From assembly GCA_001577635.1 (NCBI GenBank), contig LSBP01000026.1:1-48130 (forward strand): a stretch of DNA of 48,130 nt. Reading direction: 5' to 3'. Of this stretch, positions 34,406 through 46,091 are shown one piece after another (the first letter of the stretch is position 1; the number at the start of each line of letters is the position of its first letter). Source of the DNA: Halomonadaceae bacterium T82-2 (lineage in GTDB: Bacteria > Pseudomonadota > Gammaproteobacteria > Pseudomonadales > Halomonadaceae). A program made the translations under genes and the position numbers. A model generated the notes under the pieces. That model saw only the letters and a list, made by a program, of their open reading frames with translations, did no database searches and was not told the origin of the DNA.

Positions 34406-36778
34406 ATGAGCGACTCGTCCCTGCCGACCGACGACACCCTTCCCCAGGCCGACCCGCGAAAGACCCGCCATCCGCGCATCGCTTCCTATCCCGGCCCCGC
34501 CGGCGGCTGGGGCGCGCTGAAGAGCGTCGGCCGCCACCTGTTGCACAACCAGTCGCCGCTCAAGGGCAGCCGCTCCCTGTTGGCCACCAATCAGCCCGAA
34601 GGATTCGACTGCCCGGGCTGCGCCTGGGGCGACCCCAATCACGAATCCTCCTTCGAGTTCTGCGAGAACGGCGTCAAGGCCGTGGCCTGGGAGACCACCG
34701 CCAAACGAGTCACCCGGCGCTTCTTCGCGCAGCACACGGTCAGCGAGCTGCGAGATTGGGACGACTTCCGCCTCGAGGACCAGGGCCGGCTCACCGAACC
34801 GATGCGCTACGATGCGGGCAGCGACCGTTATCAGCCCATCGACTGGGATGACGCCTTCGCCCTGATCGCCGAACAGTTAGCCGCCATCGATCCCGACCGC
34901 GCGCTGTTCTACACCTCCGGTCGGGCCAGCAACGAGGCGGCCTACCTCTACCAGCTGTTCGCCCGGGTCTACGGCACCAACAACCTGCCGGACTGCTCCA
35001 ACATGTGCCACGAGGCCAGCGGGCTGGGCATGACGGCCGGCCTCGGCGTCGGCAAGGGCACGGTGTCGCTGGCGGACTTCGAACACGCCGACGCCATCTT
35101 CGTCTTCGGCCAGAACCCCGGTACCAACCACCCCCGCATGCTCGGCGACCTGCGCCGCGCCGCCGAACGCGGCGCGGCGATCGTCACCTTCAACCCGCTG
35201 CGCGAGCGGGGGCTGGAGCGCTTCGCCGATCCGCAGAACAAGCGCGAAATGCTGTTCGGCGGCAGCCACCGGATCAGCTCGCACTATTTCCAGCCCAAGC
35301 TGGGCGGTGACATGGCCGCGGTGCGCGGCATCGCCAAGGCGCTGTTCGCGATGATCGACGACGGCGATTACACGCCCGACCATGCCTTCCTCGACAGCCT
35401 GACCGAGGGCCTGGACGCCTGGCGAGCCCGGGTGAAAGCCACCGACTGGTCGCGCATCGAGGCCCAGTCCGGCCTGAGCCGCGACGACCTCACCCGCGCC
35501 GCGTCGGTCTATGCGCAATCCCGGCGCGTCATCGCCACCTGGGCGATGGGCATCACCCAGCACGTGCATTCGGTCGACACCGTGCGCGAGATCGTCAATC
35601 TGCTGCTGCTGGGCGGCCACGTGGGCCGCGAAGGCGCCGGACTGTGCCCGGTTCGCGGCCATTCCAACGTCCAGGGCAACCGCACCGTGGGCATCGACGA
35701 GAAGGCCCCGGGCTGGCTGATCGACGCCCTCGAGGCCCGCTACGGCCTGACCCTGCCGCGCCGCCCGGGGCACAACACGGTGTCGGCGATCGGCGCCCTG
35801 GAAAGGGGCAAGGCGAACGTATTCATCGCTCTGGGTGGCAACTTCGCCCGCGCAACGCCGGACACTCCGCGCACCGAGGCGGCACTGGGCCGGACCCGGC
35901 TCAACGTGCAGATCAGCACCAAGCTCAATCGCAGCCACCTGATGATCGGCGAGGAGGCACTGATCCTGCCCTGCCTGGGACGCAGCGAGTTCGATCGTCA
36001 GGGTCCAGACGGCGACGTGCAGGCGGTCAGCGTCGAGGATTCCATGTCGATGGTGCACGCCAGCCGGGGGCGCATGGAGCCGGCCTCGGCGGCGCTGCGC
36101 TCGGAGCCGGCGATCGTCGCCGGCATCGCCGAAGCGACCCTCGCCCTCACGCATACCCTGCGTGAGGCGACCGGCCAAGCCCTCGACTGGCGGGGCTGGG
36201 TCGACGACTACGATCGTATCCGCGCGGAAATCGAAGCGGTGATTCCCGGCTTCGAGGCGTTCAACGCTCGTCTGCGTCGGCATCGGGGGTTCGCCCTCGA
36301 CAACCCGGCCCGGCAGCGGCGCTTCGTCACGCCCTCGGGCAAGGCGGTCTTCTCGAACGCCGAGCTGCCCGACGCGGTGATGCACCAGCGGCTTCATGAG
36401 CGTCGCGATGCGGGCTGGCTGACGCTGCAGACCCTGCGCAGTCACGACCAGTACAACACCACGGTCTACGGTTACGACGATCGCTATCGGGGCGTTCACG
36501 GCCAGCGCCGGGTGCTGTTCATCAACGCCGAGGACCTCGAGCGCCTGGGGCTGCGTGATGGCGACTGGGTGGATCTGGTCGGCGAATCGCATGGAGATCG
36601 CGAACGCCGGGCGGACGCCTTCCGCCTGGTCAGCTACGCCATCCCGGCCGGCTGCTGTGCGGCCTACTACCCCGAGACCAACCCGCTGGTGCCGCTGGAA
36701 AGCGTCGGCATCGGCTCCGACACGCCGACCTCCAAGGCGGTGGCGATCCGACTCGAGCCCAGCCGCCGCCTCGCCTGA
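34406..36778 (+). CDS. FdhF/YdeP-family molybdopterin oxidoreductase
   Basis: This 790-residue protein belongs to the formate dehydrogenase alpha-like group that includes E. coli YdeP. It binds a molybdopterin guanine dinucleotide cofactor. The N-terminal cluster region keeps three cysteines (Cys69, Cys72, Cys86 in FDCPGCAWG and FEFCENG), fewer than the four of classical 4Fe-4S members. NMCHEASG places Cys201 as the likely Mo ligand. No Tat or Sec signal is seen, so it is probably cytoplasmic. GGAG precedes the ATG at 34406. No partner subunit is adjacent, so substrate and electron acceptor are unknown. A bidirectional terminator follows. Confidence 0.88.
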   Translation: MSDSSLPTDDTLPQADPRKTRHPRIASYPGPAGGWGALKSVGRHLLHNQSPLKGSRSLLATNQPEGFDCPGCAWGDPNHESSFEFCENGVKAVAWETTAKRVTRRFFAQHTVSELRDWDDFRLEDQGRLTEPMRYDAGSDRYQPIDWDDAFALIAEQLAAIDPDRALFYTSGRASNEAAYLYQLFARVYGTNNLPDCSNMCHEASGLGMTAGLGVGKGTVSLADFEHADAIFVFGQNPGTNHPRMLGDLRRAAERGAAIVTFNPLRERGLERFADPQNKREMLFGGSHRISSHYFQPKLGGDMAAVRGIAKALFAMIDDGDYTPDHAFLDSLTEGLDAWRARVKATDWSRIEAQSGLSRDDLTRAASVYAQSRRVIATWAMGITQHVHSVDTVREIVNLLLLGGHVGREGAGLCPVRGHSNVQGNRTVGIDEKAPGWLIDALEARYGLTLPRRPGHNTVSAIGALERGKANVFIALGGNFARATPDTPRTEAALGRTRLNVQISTKLNRSHLMIGEEALILPCLGRSEFDRQGPDGDVQAVSVEDSMSMVHASRGRMEPASAALRSEPAIVAGIAEATLALTHTLREATGQALDWRGWVDDYDRIRAEIEAVIPGFEAFNARLRRHRGFALDNPARQRRFVTPSGKAVFSNAELPDAVMHQRLHERRDAGWLTLQTLRSHDQYNTTVYGYDDRYRGVHGQRRVLFINAEDLERLGLRDGDWVDLVGESHGDRERRADAFRLVSYAIPAGCCAAYYPETNPLVPLESVGIGSDTPTSKAVAIRLEPSRRLA

Positions 36779-36801
36779 CGACATCGCCAACCGTACTTAC
36801 G

Positions 36802-36838
36802 AAAACGCCCCGGCCGAAGCTTTCGACCGGGGCGTTTT
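36802..36838. terminator. Bidirectional terminator between the oxidoreductase gene and gyrB
   Basis: AAAACGCCCCGG (36802-36813) pairs perfectly with CCGGGGCGTTTT (36827-36838). The A and T runs serve both strands, which suits the convergent genes on either side. Confidence 0.9.
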
Positions 36839-36848
36839 CCGGACGGCA

Positions 36849-36864
36849 TGTTTCACGTGAAACA
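36849..36864. promoter_or_regulatory. parS: parS site 3
   Basis: An identical 16-bp parS palindrome, with symmetry extending to 20-22 bp (GCA...TGC ends), lies just beyond the terminator and 26 bp from the end of gyrB. Confidence 0.95.
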
Positions 36865-36890
36865 TGCCGACGGGCGGTGGACTCTCGGGG

Positions 36891-39314
<2,424 letters not shown>

Positions 39315-39330
39315 CTACTCCGTCGTGAAG

Positions 39331-40422
39331 TCATGTTCCGTGTGCTGTCAGTCGGCCCTGTTTCACGTGAAACATCGCCATGGCCGTGCCCGGTTGCCAC
39401 GCCTCCACCAGCGCATCGGGATCGACGCTGGTGATGAAGACCTGGCACTGCATGCGTGCCAGCCAGTGGCAGAAGAGGCGGCGATGGGCGGCGTCCAGCT
39501 CGGCCGGCAGGTCGTCGATCAGGTAGACGCAGGTCCGTCCCGTGCACTGCTCGAGCAGCCGCCCCTGAGCCAGCTTCAGCGCGCTGACCACGAGCTTCTG
39601 CTGCCCTCGGGAGAGCACTTCGACCGCCGGGCGGCGGTCGACCCGGATGCGCAGGTCGGCGCGCTGCGGTCCCTGCTGGGTGAAGCCCATCTGCCGATCC
39701 GTCGTCCGGCCCTGCGCGAGCAGCTCGGCGAGATCGCGCTGGCGATCCCAGCCGCGGTGGTAGCGCAGCAACAGGCCCGGCAGGGGCAGCAGCTCGGCCA
39801 GCGTGGCCTCGAAGACCGGCAGGAAGTCCGCCATGTAGGCACTGCGCAGCGCATCCAGCCGCTCGCTCCAGTGCACCAGCTCCCGTTCCCAGACGGCCAG
39901 CGACTGGGCGTCCATTCTATCATGCCTGAGCAGGGCGTTCCGATGTTTCAGTGCCCGGCGCATGCGCCGCCAGGCCTCGAGAAAGTCATGTTTCACGTGA
40001 AACACGCCCCAGTCGAGAAACTCGCGACGCGCCGCCGGCGAACCTTCCAGAAGACGGAAGGCATCGGGGTTGATCAGCTGCAGGGGCAGCGCTTCGACGA
40101 GCTGGGCGACCCGTCCCACCCGCTCACCGGCCATGCGCATCTCCAGTTCCGCCTGCTGGCGGTGACGCCGCACCCCCAGGGGCACGGGCGGATCGCCCGC
40201 CAGCCGCCCGTGCAGGGTGACGCTGTCATGGTCGTGATGGATGGCGTGCTTGAGCTGCTGAGTGCGAAACGAACGGCCCATGCCGAGGATGTGAATACCC
40301 TCGAGCAGGCTGGTCTTGCCGCTGCCGTTGTCGCCGCTGATCAGGTTGACGGTGGCCGAGGGTCGCATCTCCAGCGACGCCAGATTGCGCAGGCCCTGAA
40401 ACGAGAGGCGATCGAGAGGCAT
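39331..40422 (-). CDS. recF: DNA replication and repair protein RecF
   Basis: RecF is an ABC-type ATPase that with RecO and RecR loads RecA at gapped DNA. The 363-residue protein has Walker A GDNGSGKTS near 30-38, the family motif LDWGVFHVKH, the signature LSRGQQKLVVSALKLAQ and Walker B VYLIDDLPAELD. Two parS sites fall within the gene: one encodes VFHVKH, the other encodes FHVKQ in the C-terminal tail. It lies 46 bp after dnaN. Confidence 0.98.
   Translation of the reverse strand: MPLDRLSFQGLRNLASLEMRPSATVNLISGDNGSGKTSLLEGIHILGMGRSFRTQQLKHAIHHDHDSVTLHGRLAGDPPVPLGVRRHRQQAELEMRMAGERVGRVAQLVEALPLQLINPDAFRLLEGSPAARREFLDWGVFHVKHDFLEAWRRMRRALKHRNALLRHDRMDAQSLAVWERELVHWSERLDALRSAYMADFLPVFEATLAELLPLPGLLLRYHRGWDRQRDLAELLAQGRTTDRQMGFTQQGPQRADLRIRVDRRPAVEVLSRGQQKLVVSALKLAQGRLLEQCTGRTCVYLIDDLPAELDAAHRRLFCHWLARMQCQVFITSVDPDALVEAWQPGTAMAMFHVKQGRLTAHGT
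39359..39374. promoter_or_regulatory. parS: parS site 4 (inside the 3' end of recF)
   Basis: An identical 16-bp parS palindrome is read by recF as MFHVKQ, 10 codons from its stop. Confidence 0.95.
39989..40004. promoter_or_regulatory. parS: parS site 5 (inside recF)
   Basis: An identical 16-bp parS palindrome is read by recF as VFHVKH, within the conserved WGVFHV motif. It is the site nearest to oriC, about 3.2 kb away. Confidence 0.95.
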
Positions 40423-40468
40423 CGAGGATTCCAGGAGCGCCCGGAGGCGCTCCGTCGCGGTGGGCGGA

Positions 40469-41572
40469 TTACAGGCGCATGGGCATGACGACGTAGAGGG
40501 CGTCGCCGCCGCCGGGCTCTTCCATGATGGCGCTGCTGTTGGGATCGGACAGGGTCATCTGCATGCGCTCGTTATCCAGCGCGTTGAGCACGTCGATCAG
40601 ATAACCGACGTTGAAGCCGATTTCCATGGCATTGCCGTCGTAGTCGATGGCCACGTTCTCCTCGGCTTCCTCCTGCTCGGGATTGTTGGCCAGCACGCGG
40701 AGGTTGCCCTCCTCGAGGTTGAGCCGCACGCCACGATACTTCTCGTTGGAGAGGATCGAGGTCCGCGACAGCACCTGACGCAGCTCGGCGCGGTCGGCGA
40801 TGAAGGTCTTGTCGCCGCCGCGCGGGATCACCCGCTCGTAGTCGGGGAACTTGCCGTCCACCAGCTTGGAGGTGAAGGTGAACTCGCCGGTGTGGGCGCG
40901 CACATGGTTGGCGCCCAGCGTCAGGTTGACCGGCTCGTCGCTGCCATCGAGCAACCGCGACAGTTCGAGCACGCCCTTGCGCGGCACGATCAGCTTCTGG
41001 GCCGGTTCGACGTCGATCTCGGCGCTGCGGGTGCACATGGCCAGGCGATGGCCGTCGGTGGCGACCGTGCGCACCAGGTGGTGACCGAACTCCAGCAGCA
41101 TGCCGTTGAGATAATAGCGCACGTCCTGCTGGGCCATGGCGAAGCCGGTGGCGTCGATCAGGTGCTTGAGCGTGCCCCGCGACAGGGTCAGCTCCTGGCT
41201 GGCCTGGCCGTCCTCGATGTTGGGAAACTCGGCCACCGGCAGGGTGGAGAGCGTGAAGCGCGAACGCCCGGCACGCAGGATCGCGCGGCCGTCCTCCAGC
41301 GAAAAGGTGATCTCGGACTGCTCGGGCAGCGACTTGCAGATATCCATCAGCTTGCGCGCGGGCACCGTCGCCGAGCCCGGCTCGTCGACCTGGGTGGGCT
41401 CGGCGCGGCCGATCAGCTCCACCTCGAGGTCGGTGCCGGTCAGGGCCAGCCGGGCGTCCTGCACCTCGATCAGCACGTTGGAAAGCACCGGCAGCGTCTG
41501 GCGGCGCTCGACGACGCCGGCTACCAGCGACAGCGGGCGCAGCAGGGCTTCGCGGGCGATGGAAAATTTCAT
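40469..41572 (-). CDS. dnaN: DNA polymerase III beta sliding clamp
   Basis: DnaN is the dimeric ring that tethers DNA polymerase III to its template. The 367-residue length is typical (366 in E. coli). It begins MKFSIAREALLRPL, has LPVLSNVLIE, VRYYLNGMLLEF, VATDGHRLAMC and ends DALYVVMPMRL, the clamp C-terminus. Three repeated domains are implied by the length. GGAG precedes the ATG by 6 bp. It follows dnaA by 70 bp. Confidence 0.99.
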   Translation of the reverse strand: MKFSIAREALLRPLSLVAGVVERRQTLPVLSNVLIEVQDARLALTGTDLEVELIGRAEPTQVDEPGSATVPARKLMDICKSLPEQSEITFSLEDGRAILRAGRSRFTLSTLPVAEFPNIEDGQASQELTLSRGTLKHLIDATGFAMAQQDVRYYLNGMLLEFGHHLVRTVATDGHRLAMCTRSAEIDVEPAQKLIVPRKGVLELSRLLDGSDEPVNLTLGANHVRAHTGEFTFTSKLVDGKFPDYERVIPRGGDKTFIADRAELRQVLSRTSILSNEKYRGVRLNLEEGNLRVLANNPEQEEAEENVAIDYDGNAMEIGFNVGYLIDVLNALDNERMQMTLSDPNSSAIMEEPGGGDALYVVMPMRL

Positions 41573-41642
41573 GAGGGCTCCACTCTTGTCCTGAATATCA
41601 AGGCGATGTTCGTGCCGCCGGTGCGGCGGGATGTGCGTCGTC

Positions 41643-43115
41643 TCAGCTGGTCAGCAAGCGCAGCAGGTTCTTGTAATCCTCGCGGATGTCGGCGCTCTCG
41701 TCCTGCAGGGCCTGCACCTTGCGGCAGGCGTGCAGCACGGTGGTGTGGTCGCGGCCGCCGAAGGCATCGCCGATTTCCGGCAGGCTGTGATTGGTCAGCT
41801 CCTTGGCCAGCGCCATCGCCACCTGGCGCGGCCGGGCCACGGAGCGCGAGCGCCGCTTGGAGAGCAGGTCCGCCACCTTGATCTTGTAGTACTCGGCCAC
41901 GGTGCGCTGGATATTGTCCACCCCGACCTGCTTGTCCTGCAGCGCCAGCAGGTCCTTGAGCGACTCGCGAATGAAATCCTGGGTGATGGGCTTGCCCATG
42001 AAGTGCGAGTCGGCGATCACCTTCTTCAGCGCGCCCTCGAGCTCGCGGACGTTGGAGCGGATCTTCTGGGCAATGAAGAAGGCGGCGTCGTGCGGCAGGT
42101 CGACCTTGGCCTGGTCGGCCTTCTTCATCAGGATCGCCACCCGGGTCTCCAGCTCCGGCGGCTCGATCGCCACCGTCAGCCCCCAGCCGAAGCGCGACTT
42201 GAGACGCTCCTCGACCCCGCTGATCTCCTTGGGGTAGCGATCCGAGGTGAGGATCATCTGCTGACCGCCCTCGAGCAGCGCATTAAAGGTGTGGAAGAAC
42301 TCCTCCTGGGAGCGCTCCTTGCCGGCGAAGAACTGGATGTCGTCGATCAGCAGGGCGTCAACGCTGCGATAGAAGCGCTTGAAGTCATTGATGGCGTTGA
42401 GCTGCAGCGCCTTGACCATGTCGGCGACGAAGCGCTCGGAGTGCAGGTAGACCACCCGGGCGTTGTCACGCTGCATGGCCAGCTGGTTGCCCACCGCGTG
42501 CATCAGGTGCGTCTTGCCGAGCCCCACCCCGCCGTACAGGAACAGCGGATTGTAGGCGCCGCCGGGGTTTTCCGAGACCTGCCGCGAGGCCGCCCGGGCC
42601 AGCTGGTTGGACTTGCCCTCGACGAAGGTGTCGAAGGTGAAGTTGGGATTGAGACCGCTCTGGTGCTTGAGGCTGCCCTCCACCTGGACCTGGCGCTCGC
42701 CGTTCGCACCGCCGCGCCGCGCGGACTCCTCGCGCAGCGTCTCGATCTCCTGCTCGTCGGCGTAATCGCCCCGCGGCGGCGTCTGCACCGCCGGCGCCGC
42801 AGGCTGGCGGAAGCGGCTGGCCGAGACCGGGTTACCGAGATCCCGGGGCTGGGGGCTGGGCGCGGCACGCCGGCTGCCCACCGCCAGCGCCACCTTGGGT
42901 GGCTTGGCCGGCGCCAGTTCACGCAGCAGCTCGTTGATGCGCTTCAGGTACTTGTCGCTGACCCAATCGCGCACGAAGCGATTGGGCGCCAGCAACGTGA
43001 GCTCGTTGGGCGCCGTATCTTCCGCCTGCAAGGGGCGAATCCAGGTGTTGAACTGCTGCGAGTTCAGCTCGTCCTGCAGGTAGTCCAGACATTGTTGCCA
43101 AAGAGCGACCGACAC
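41643..43115 (-). CDS. dnaA: Chromosomal replication initiator DnaA
   Basis: DnaA binds DnaA boxes at oriC and opens the duplex. The 490-residue protein has domain I ([22 protein letters not shown] near 5-26, named by its ends LWQQCL and QFNTWI), a variable linker rich in Pro/Ala/Arg (about 75-150), the AAA+ domain with Walker [10 protein letters not shown] (195-203) and Walker B LLIDDIQF, and domain IV with the box-binding [19 protein letters not shown] near its end. The start codon is GTG at 43115, as in pseudomonads. Its promoter overlaps a DnaA box, which suggests autoregulation. Confidence 0.98.
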   Translation of the reverse strand: MSVALWQQCLDYLQDELNSQQFNTWIRPLQAEDTAPNELTLLAPNRFVRDWVSDKYLKRINELLRELAPAKPPKVALAVGSRRAAPSPQPRDLGNPVSASRFRQPAAPAVQTPPRGDYADEQEIETLREESARRGGANGERQVQVEGSLKHQSGLNPNFTFDTFVEGKSNQLARAASRQVSENPGGAYNPLFLYGGVGLGKTHLMHAVGNQLAMQRDNARVVYLHSERFVADMVKALQLNAINDFKRFYRSVDALLIDDIQFFAGKERSQEEFFHTFNALLEGGQQMILTSDRYPKEISGVEERLKSRFGWGLTVAIEPPELETRVAILMKKADQAKVDLPHDAAFFIAQKIRSNVRELEGALKKVIADSHFMGKPITQDFIRESLKDLLALQDKQVGVDNIQRTVAEYYKIKVADLLSKRRSRSVARPRQVAMALAKELTNHSLPEIGDAFGGRDHTTVLHACRKVQALQDESADIREDYKNLLRLLTS

Positions 43116-43150
43116 GCGTGAGACCCATCCCGATTTGCGAATGACCGAGC

Positions 43151-43179
43151 ATTGTAGCGTTCTCGAGACGAGTTATCCA
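43151..43179 (-). promoter_or_regulatory. dnaA promoter overlapping a DnaA box
   Basis: On the minus strand, TGGATA (43174-43179, 4/6), a 17-bp spacer and TACAAT (43151-43156, 5/6) lie about 35 bp ahead of the GTG. The -35 falls inside the exact DnaA box at 43173-43181, so bound DnaA would block the promoter. Confidence 0.55.
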
Positions 43180-43577
43180 CACGCCGGGCAGCGGCGAACG
43201 CGCTGTGGAAAACTCGGGTACGAACGAGTGGATGCAACGGGTACCTTTCGGGTACAAGCGAGGGGTCGTGGATAATCCGCTATTTCATCCACAGGCTCGT
43301 GACACGAGACTCACCGCTTCCCAAGCGGCTGTGCACAGATTCGTCAAATACCCACTTGACTGATTTTTCAAGCAATAAATGCTTTATCCACAAAAACTAT
43401 CCCCAATAGTAATAACAACATCAATCAAGAAACCCAATGATTATAGTAAGGCCGGCCGTCACGGCGGAAGCGATGATCCGTCGACGGTCTTCGCTCGGAT
43501 GGCGCCTGGTGGACTTCACCGGAGACAGGCCATGGCGGGCCGAACCGCCGGGCGTTGAAAGAACCCGTTGTGGATAA
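43173..43577. other. oriC: Chromosomal replication origin oriC
   Basis: The 594-bp region between dnaA and rpmH has no gene. It has three exact DnaA boxes TTATCCACA: 43173-43181 (+), 43384-43392 (+) and 43569-43577 (-). One-mismatch boxes are at 43204-43212 (-), 43267-43275 (-) and 43285-43293 (+), and a weaker palindromic one is at 43330-43338. A markedly AT-rich stretch at about 43345-43450 is the probable unwinding element, and it contains the box at 43384. The position between dnaA and rpmH is the usual one in Pseudomonas-type chromosomes. Confidence 0.9.
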
Positions 43578-43590
43578 TCGCGCGCAGAAA

Positions 43591-43619
43591 TTGCACGTGG
43601 CTGGCGAATTCACTAGAAT
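43591..43619 (+). promoter_or_regulatory. rpmH promoter
   Basis: TTGCAC (43591-43596), a 17-bp spacer and TAGAAT (43614-43619) match consensus at 4/6 and 5/6. It begins 13 bp after the DnaA box at 43569-43577 and leaves a leader of about 85 nt before rpmH. Confidence 0.65.
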
Positions 43620-43631
43620 TTCCCGCCTTGA

Positions 43632-43844
<213 letters not shown>

Positions 43845-43854
43845 TCGGCCGCGA

Positions 43855-44238
43855 ATGTCCTGTCAGGGCTTTCCCCGGCAACTGCGCCTGCTGACTGCCG
43901 GGGACTATCGATACGTCTTCGATCGCGCCACGTACAAGGTTCATGCCAGGGGCATCCTGGTTCTCGCCAGAGCCAATGCACTGGGGCATCCCCGTGTCGG
44001 CCTGGTGGTGAGCAAGAAGAATGTCCGTCGTGCCGTTGATCGCAATCGTCTCAAGCGCCTCGTGCGCGAATCCATCCGACTCCGGCAGCATCGCCTGCCC
44101 GCCGTGGATATCGTGGTCCTCGCCCGTCGCGGCGTCAGCGACCTGGATAACCCCACGCTGCACCGCCAGCTGCACGGCCTGTGGCGACGCCTGGAAAAGG
44201 AGGTTCGCAAGCAGGCGGCGGTCGCCTCGCCCTCCTGA
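43855..44238 (+). CDS. rnpA: Ribonuclease P protein component
   Basis: RnpA is the protein subunit of RNase P, which matures tRNA 5' ends. The 127-residue basic protein has RLLTAGDYRYVFDRA, VGLVVSKKNVRRAVDRN and the RNA-contact signature RNRLKRLVRESIR. It is 10 bp downstream of rpmH, as is almost universal. The yidD gene that often overlaps its 3' end is not present; yidC follows after 61 bp. Confidence 0.97.
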   Translation: MSCQGFPRQLRLLTAGDYRYVFDRATYKVHARGILVLARANALGHPRVGLVVSKKNVRRAVDRNRLKRLVRESIRLRQHRLPAVDIVVLARRGVSDLDNPTLHRQLHGLWRRLEKEVRKQAAVASPS

Positions 44239-44299
44239 CCGGAACAGCGTGCTGGCCGAGTCGCCAGAGTGATCCAACTTCCCATCGGGCAGATCCCTA

Positions 44300-45985
44300 A
44301 TGGACGTAAAACGACTGTTACTCGTGATTCCGCTCGCGGTTCTTGCCTACCTGCTGGTCATCCAGTGGAATCAGGACTACGGGCAGACCCCTGCCGAAAC
44401 CTCCTCGCCCTCGTTCAGCAGCAGCGGTCAGCCGGCCGCCGGCGATGGCGGCGGCCAGCCCGCCGACGAGCAGAGCCTGGCTGCACCCTCCGGCAAGTCA
44501 GGGGGCAGCGCCAGCCCGACGATGGCGGACAACGCCGCCACCGACACTCGGCGCAGCCTGATCGACGTGAAGACCGACGTGCTCGACGTGCGCATCGACC
44601 CGCGGGGCGGCGACATCGTCTACGCGGCGCTTCCGCAGCACAAGATGAGCCGCAACGCCGAGCATCCCTTCGTGCTGCTCTCCGACGGCCGTACCCGCAG
44701 CTATGTCGCCAAGTCCGGGCTCCAGCTCGAGGGGCACAAGGGACGCATCGCCTTCACGCCGGAGAAGACCCAGTACACCCTCGCCAAGGGCGAGAAGTCG
44801 CTGACCGTCGACCTCAAGGCCACAGTCAACGGTGTTGACGTCATCAAGCGCCTGGTCTTCGACCGCGACAGCTACGCCGTCAAGGTCAGCTACCATCTGG
44901 CCAACCAGGGCGAAACCCCCGTCACCGCCCGCTTCATCGGTCAGCTGGCCCGCGACAACAGTCCCGACCCGTCGACCAGCGGCGGCATGGGCATGAGCTC
45001 GTACCTGGGCGCGGCCTATTCCTCGCCGGACAATCATTACGAGAAGGTCGGCTTCGACGCGATCAAGAACGGCGAGTTCAACAATCGTGACGTCGAGGGC
45101 GGCTGGGTCGCGATCATCCAGCACTACTTCACCTCCGCCTGGGTCCCGGCGCAGAACCAGCAGAACCTCTACTACGCGACCACCGATTCCCGGGATCGCA
45201 ACGTGGTGGCCTTCGCCGGCCCCACCCAGAGCGTGGCCCCCGGCGGCGAGACCGACCTGAGCGCCACGCTCTACATGGGTCCCAAGGTCCAGGAACGCCT
45301 GGCCGCCGTGGCCCCCAACCTGGAGCTCACCGTCGATTTCGGCTGGCTGTGGTTCCTGGCCAACCCGCTGTTCTGGCTGCTGGAGAAGATCCACAGCGTG
45401 CTCGGCAACTGGGGCTGGTCGATCGTCCTGCTGACGGTCATCGTCAAGACCGTGCTGTTCCCGCTGTCCGCCAAGGCCTACAAGTCGATGGCCAAGATGC
45501 GCAAGCTCGGTCCCGAGATGCAGCGCATCAAGGAACGCTTCGGCGACGATCGCCAGAAGATGTCGCAGGAGATGATGAAGTTCTACCAGAAGGAGAAGAT
45601 CAATCCTCTGGGGGGCTGCCTGCCGATCGTCATCCAGATGCCGGTGTTCATCGCGCTGTACTGGATGCTCAAGGAGTCCGTGGAACTGCGCCACGCGCCG
45701 TTCATGCTGTGGATCAACGACCTGTCGATGAAGGACCCGTACTTCGTGCTGCCGCTGCTGATGGGGCTGAGCATGTGGGTCCAGCAGTCGCTCAACCCGG
45801 CGCCGCCCGATCCCACCCAGGCGAAGATCATGAAGATGCTGCCGATCGTCTTCACCTTCTTCTTCATGTGGTTCCCGGCCGGCCTGGTGATCTACTGGAT
45901 CGTCAACAACAGCCTGTCGATCCTCCAGCAGTGGGTGATCACCCGCAAGATCGTCGGCGACACCGCCCCCGCCAAGGGCAAGTAG
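44300..45985 (+). CDS. yidC: Membrane protein insertase YidC
   Basis: YidC inserts inner-membrane proteins with or without Sec. The 561-residue protein has an N-terminal transmembrane anchor (about 5-21), a Ser/Gly/Pro-rich linker and a large periplasmic beta domain (about 85-330). The C-terminal core has five membrane segments, including [21 protein letters not shown] and [15 protein letters not shown], with [24 protein letters not shown] near the end (motifs named by key parts). The length fits gammaproteobacteria (548 in E. coli). A long hairpin terminator follows before mnmE. Confidence 0.98.
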   Translation: MDVKRLLLVIPLAVLAYLLVIQWNQDYGQTPAETSSPSFSSSGQPAAGDGGGQPADEQSLAAPSGKSGGSASPTMADNAATDTRRSLIDVKTDVLDVRIDPRGGDIVYAALPQHKMSRNAEHPFVLLSDGRTRSYVAKSGLQLEGHKGRIAFTPEKTQYTLAKGEKSLTVDLKATVNGVDVIKRLVFDRDSYAVKVSYHLANQGETPVTARFIGQLARDNSPDPSTSGGMGMSSYLGAAYSSPDNHYEKVGFDAIKNGEFNNRDVEGGWVAIIQHYFTSAWVPAQNQQNLYYATTDSRDRNVVAFAGPTQSVAPGGETDLSATLYMGPKVQERLAAVAPNLELTVDFGWLWFLANPLFWLLEKIHSVLGNWGWSIVLLTVIVKTVLFPLSAKAYKSMAKMRKLGPEMQRIKERFGDDRQKMSQEMMKFYQKEKINPLGGCLPIVIQMPVFIALYWMLKESVELRHAPFMLWINDLSMKDPYFVLPLLMGLSMWVQQSLNPAPPDPTQAKIMKMLPIVFTFFFMWFPAGLVIYWIVNNSLSILQQWVITRKIVGDTAPAKGK

Positions 45986-46006
45986 CGCGTCGCCGGCCAC
46001 CCGCCA

Positions 46007-46043
46007 CGCCAGACCCCCGCCTCCGTGCGGGGGTCTGGCGTTT
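46007..46043 (+). terminator. Rho-independent terminator after yidC
   Basis: CGCCAGACCCCCGC (46007-46020) and GCGGGGGTCTGGCG (46027-46040) form a perfect 14-bp stem with a 6-nt loop, followed by TTT. It ends about 50 bp before the mnmE start. Confidence 0.85.
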
Positions 46044-46091
46044 CAGCCCCGGATGACGACAATGGTCTCCACCCTTCAAAGAGCCAGCACC

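Noticed and set aside
43405-43416. TAGTAATAA in the oriC AT-rich region as a DnaA-trio element
   Set aside because: In characterised origins the trios lie directly 5' of a GC patch and a TGTGGATAA box on the same strand. No such box follows here, so the orientation does not fit.
44021-44272. A small frame overlapping the end of rnpA as yidD
   Set aside because: It lacks the YidD cysteine/proline signature and is explained as a shadow of rnpA.
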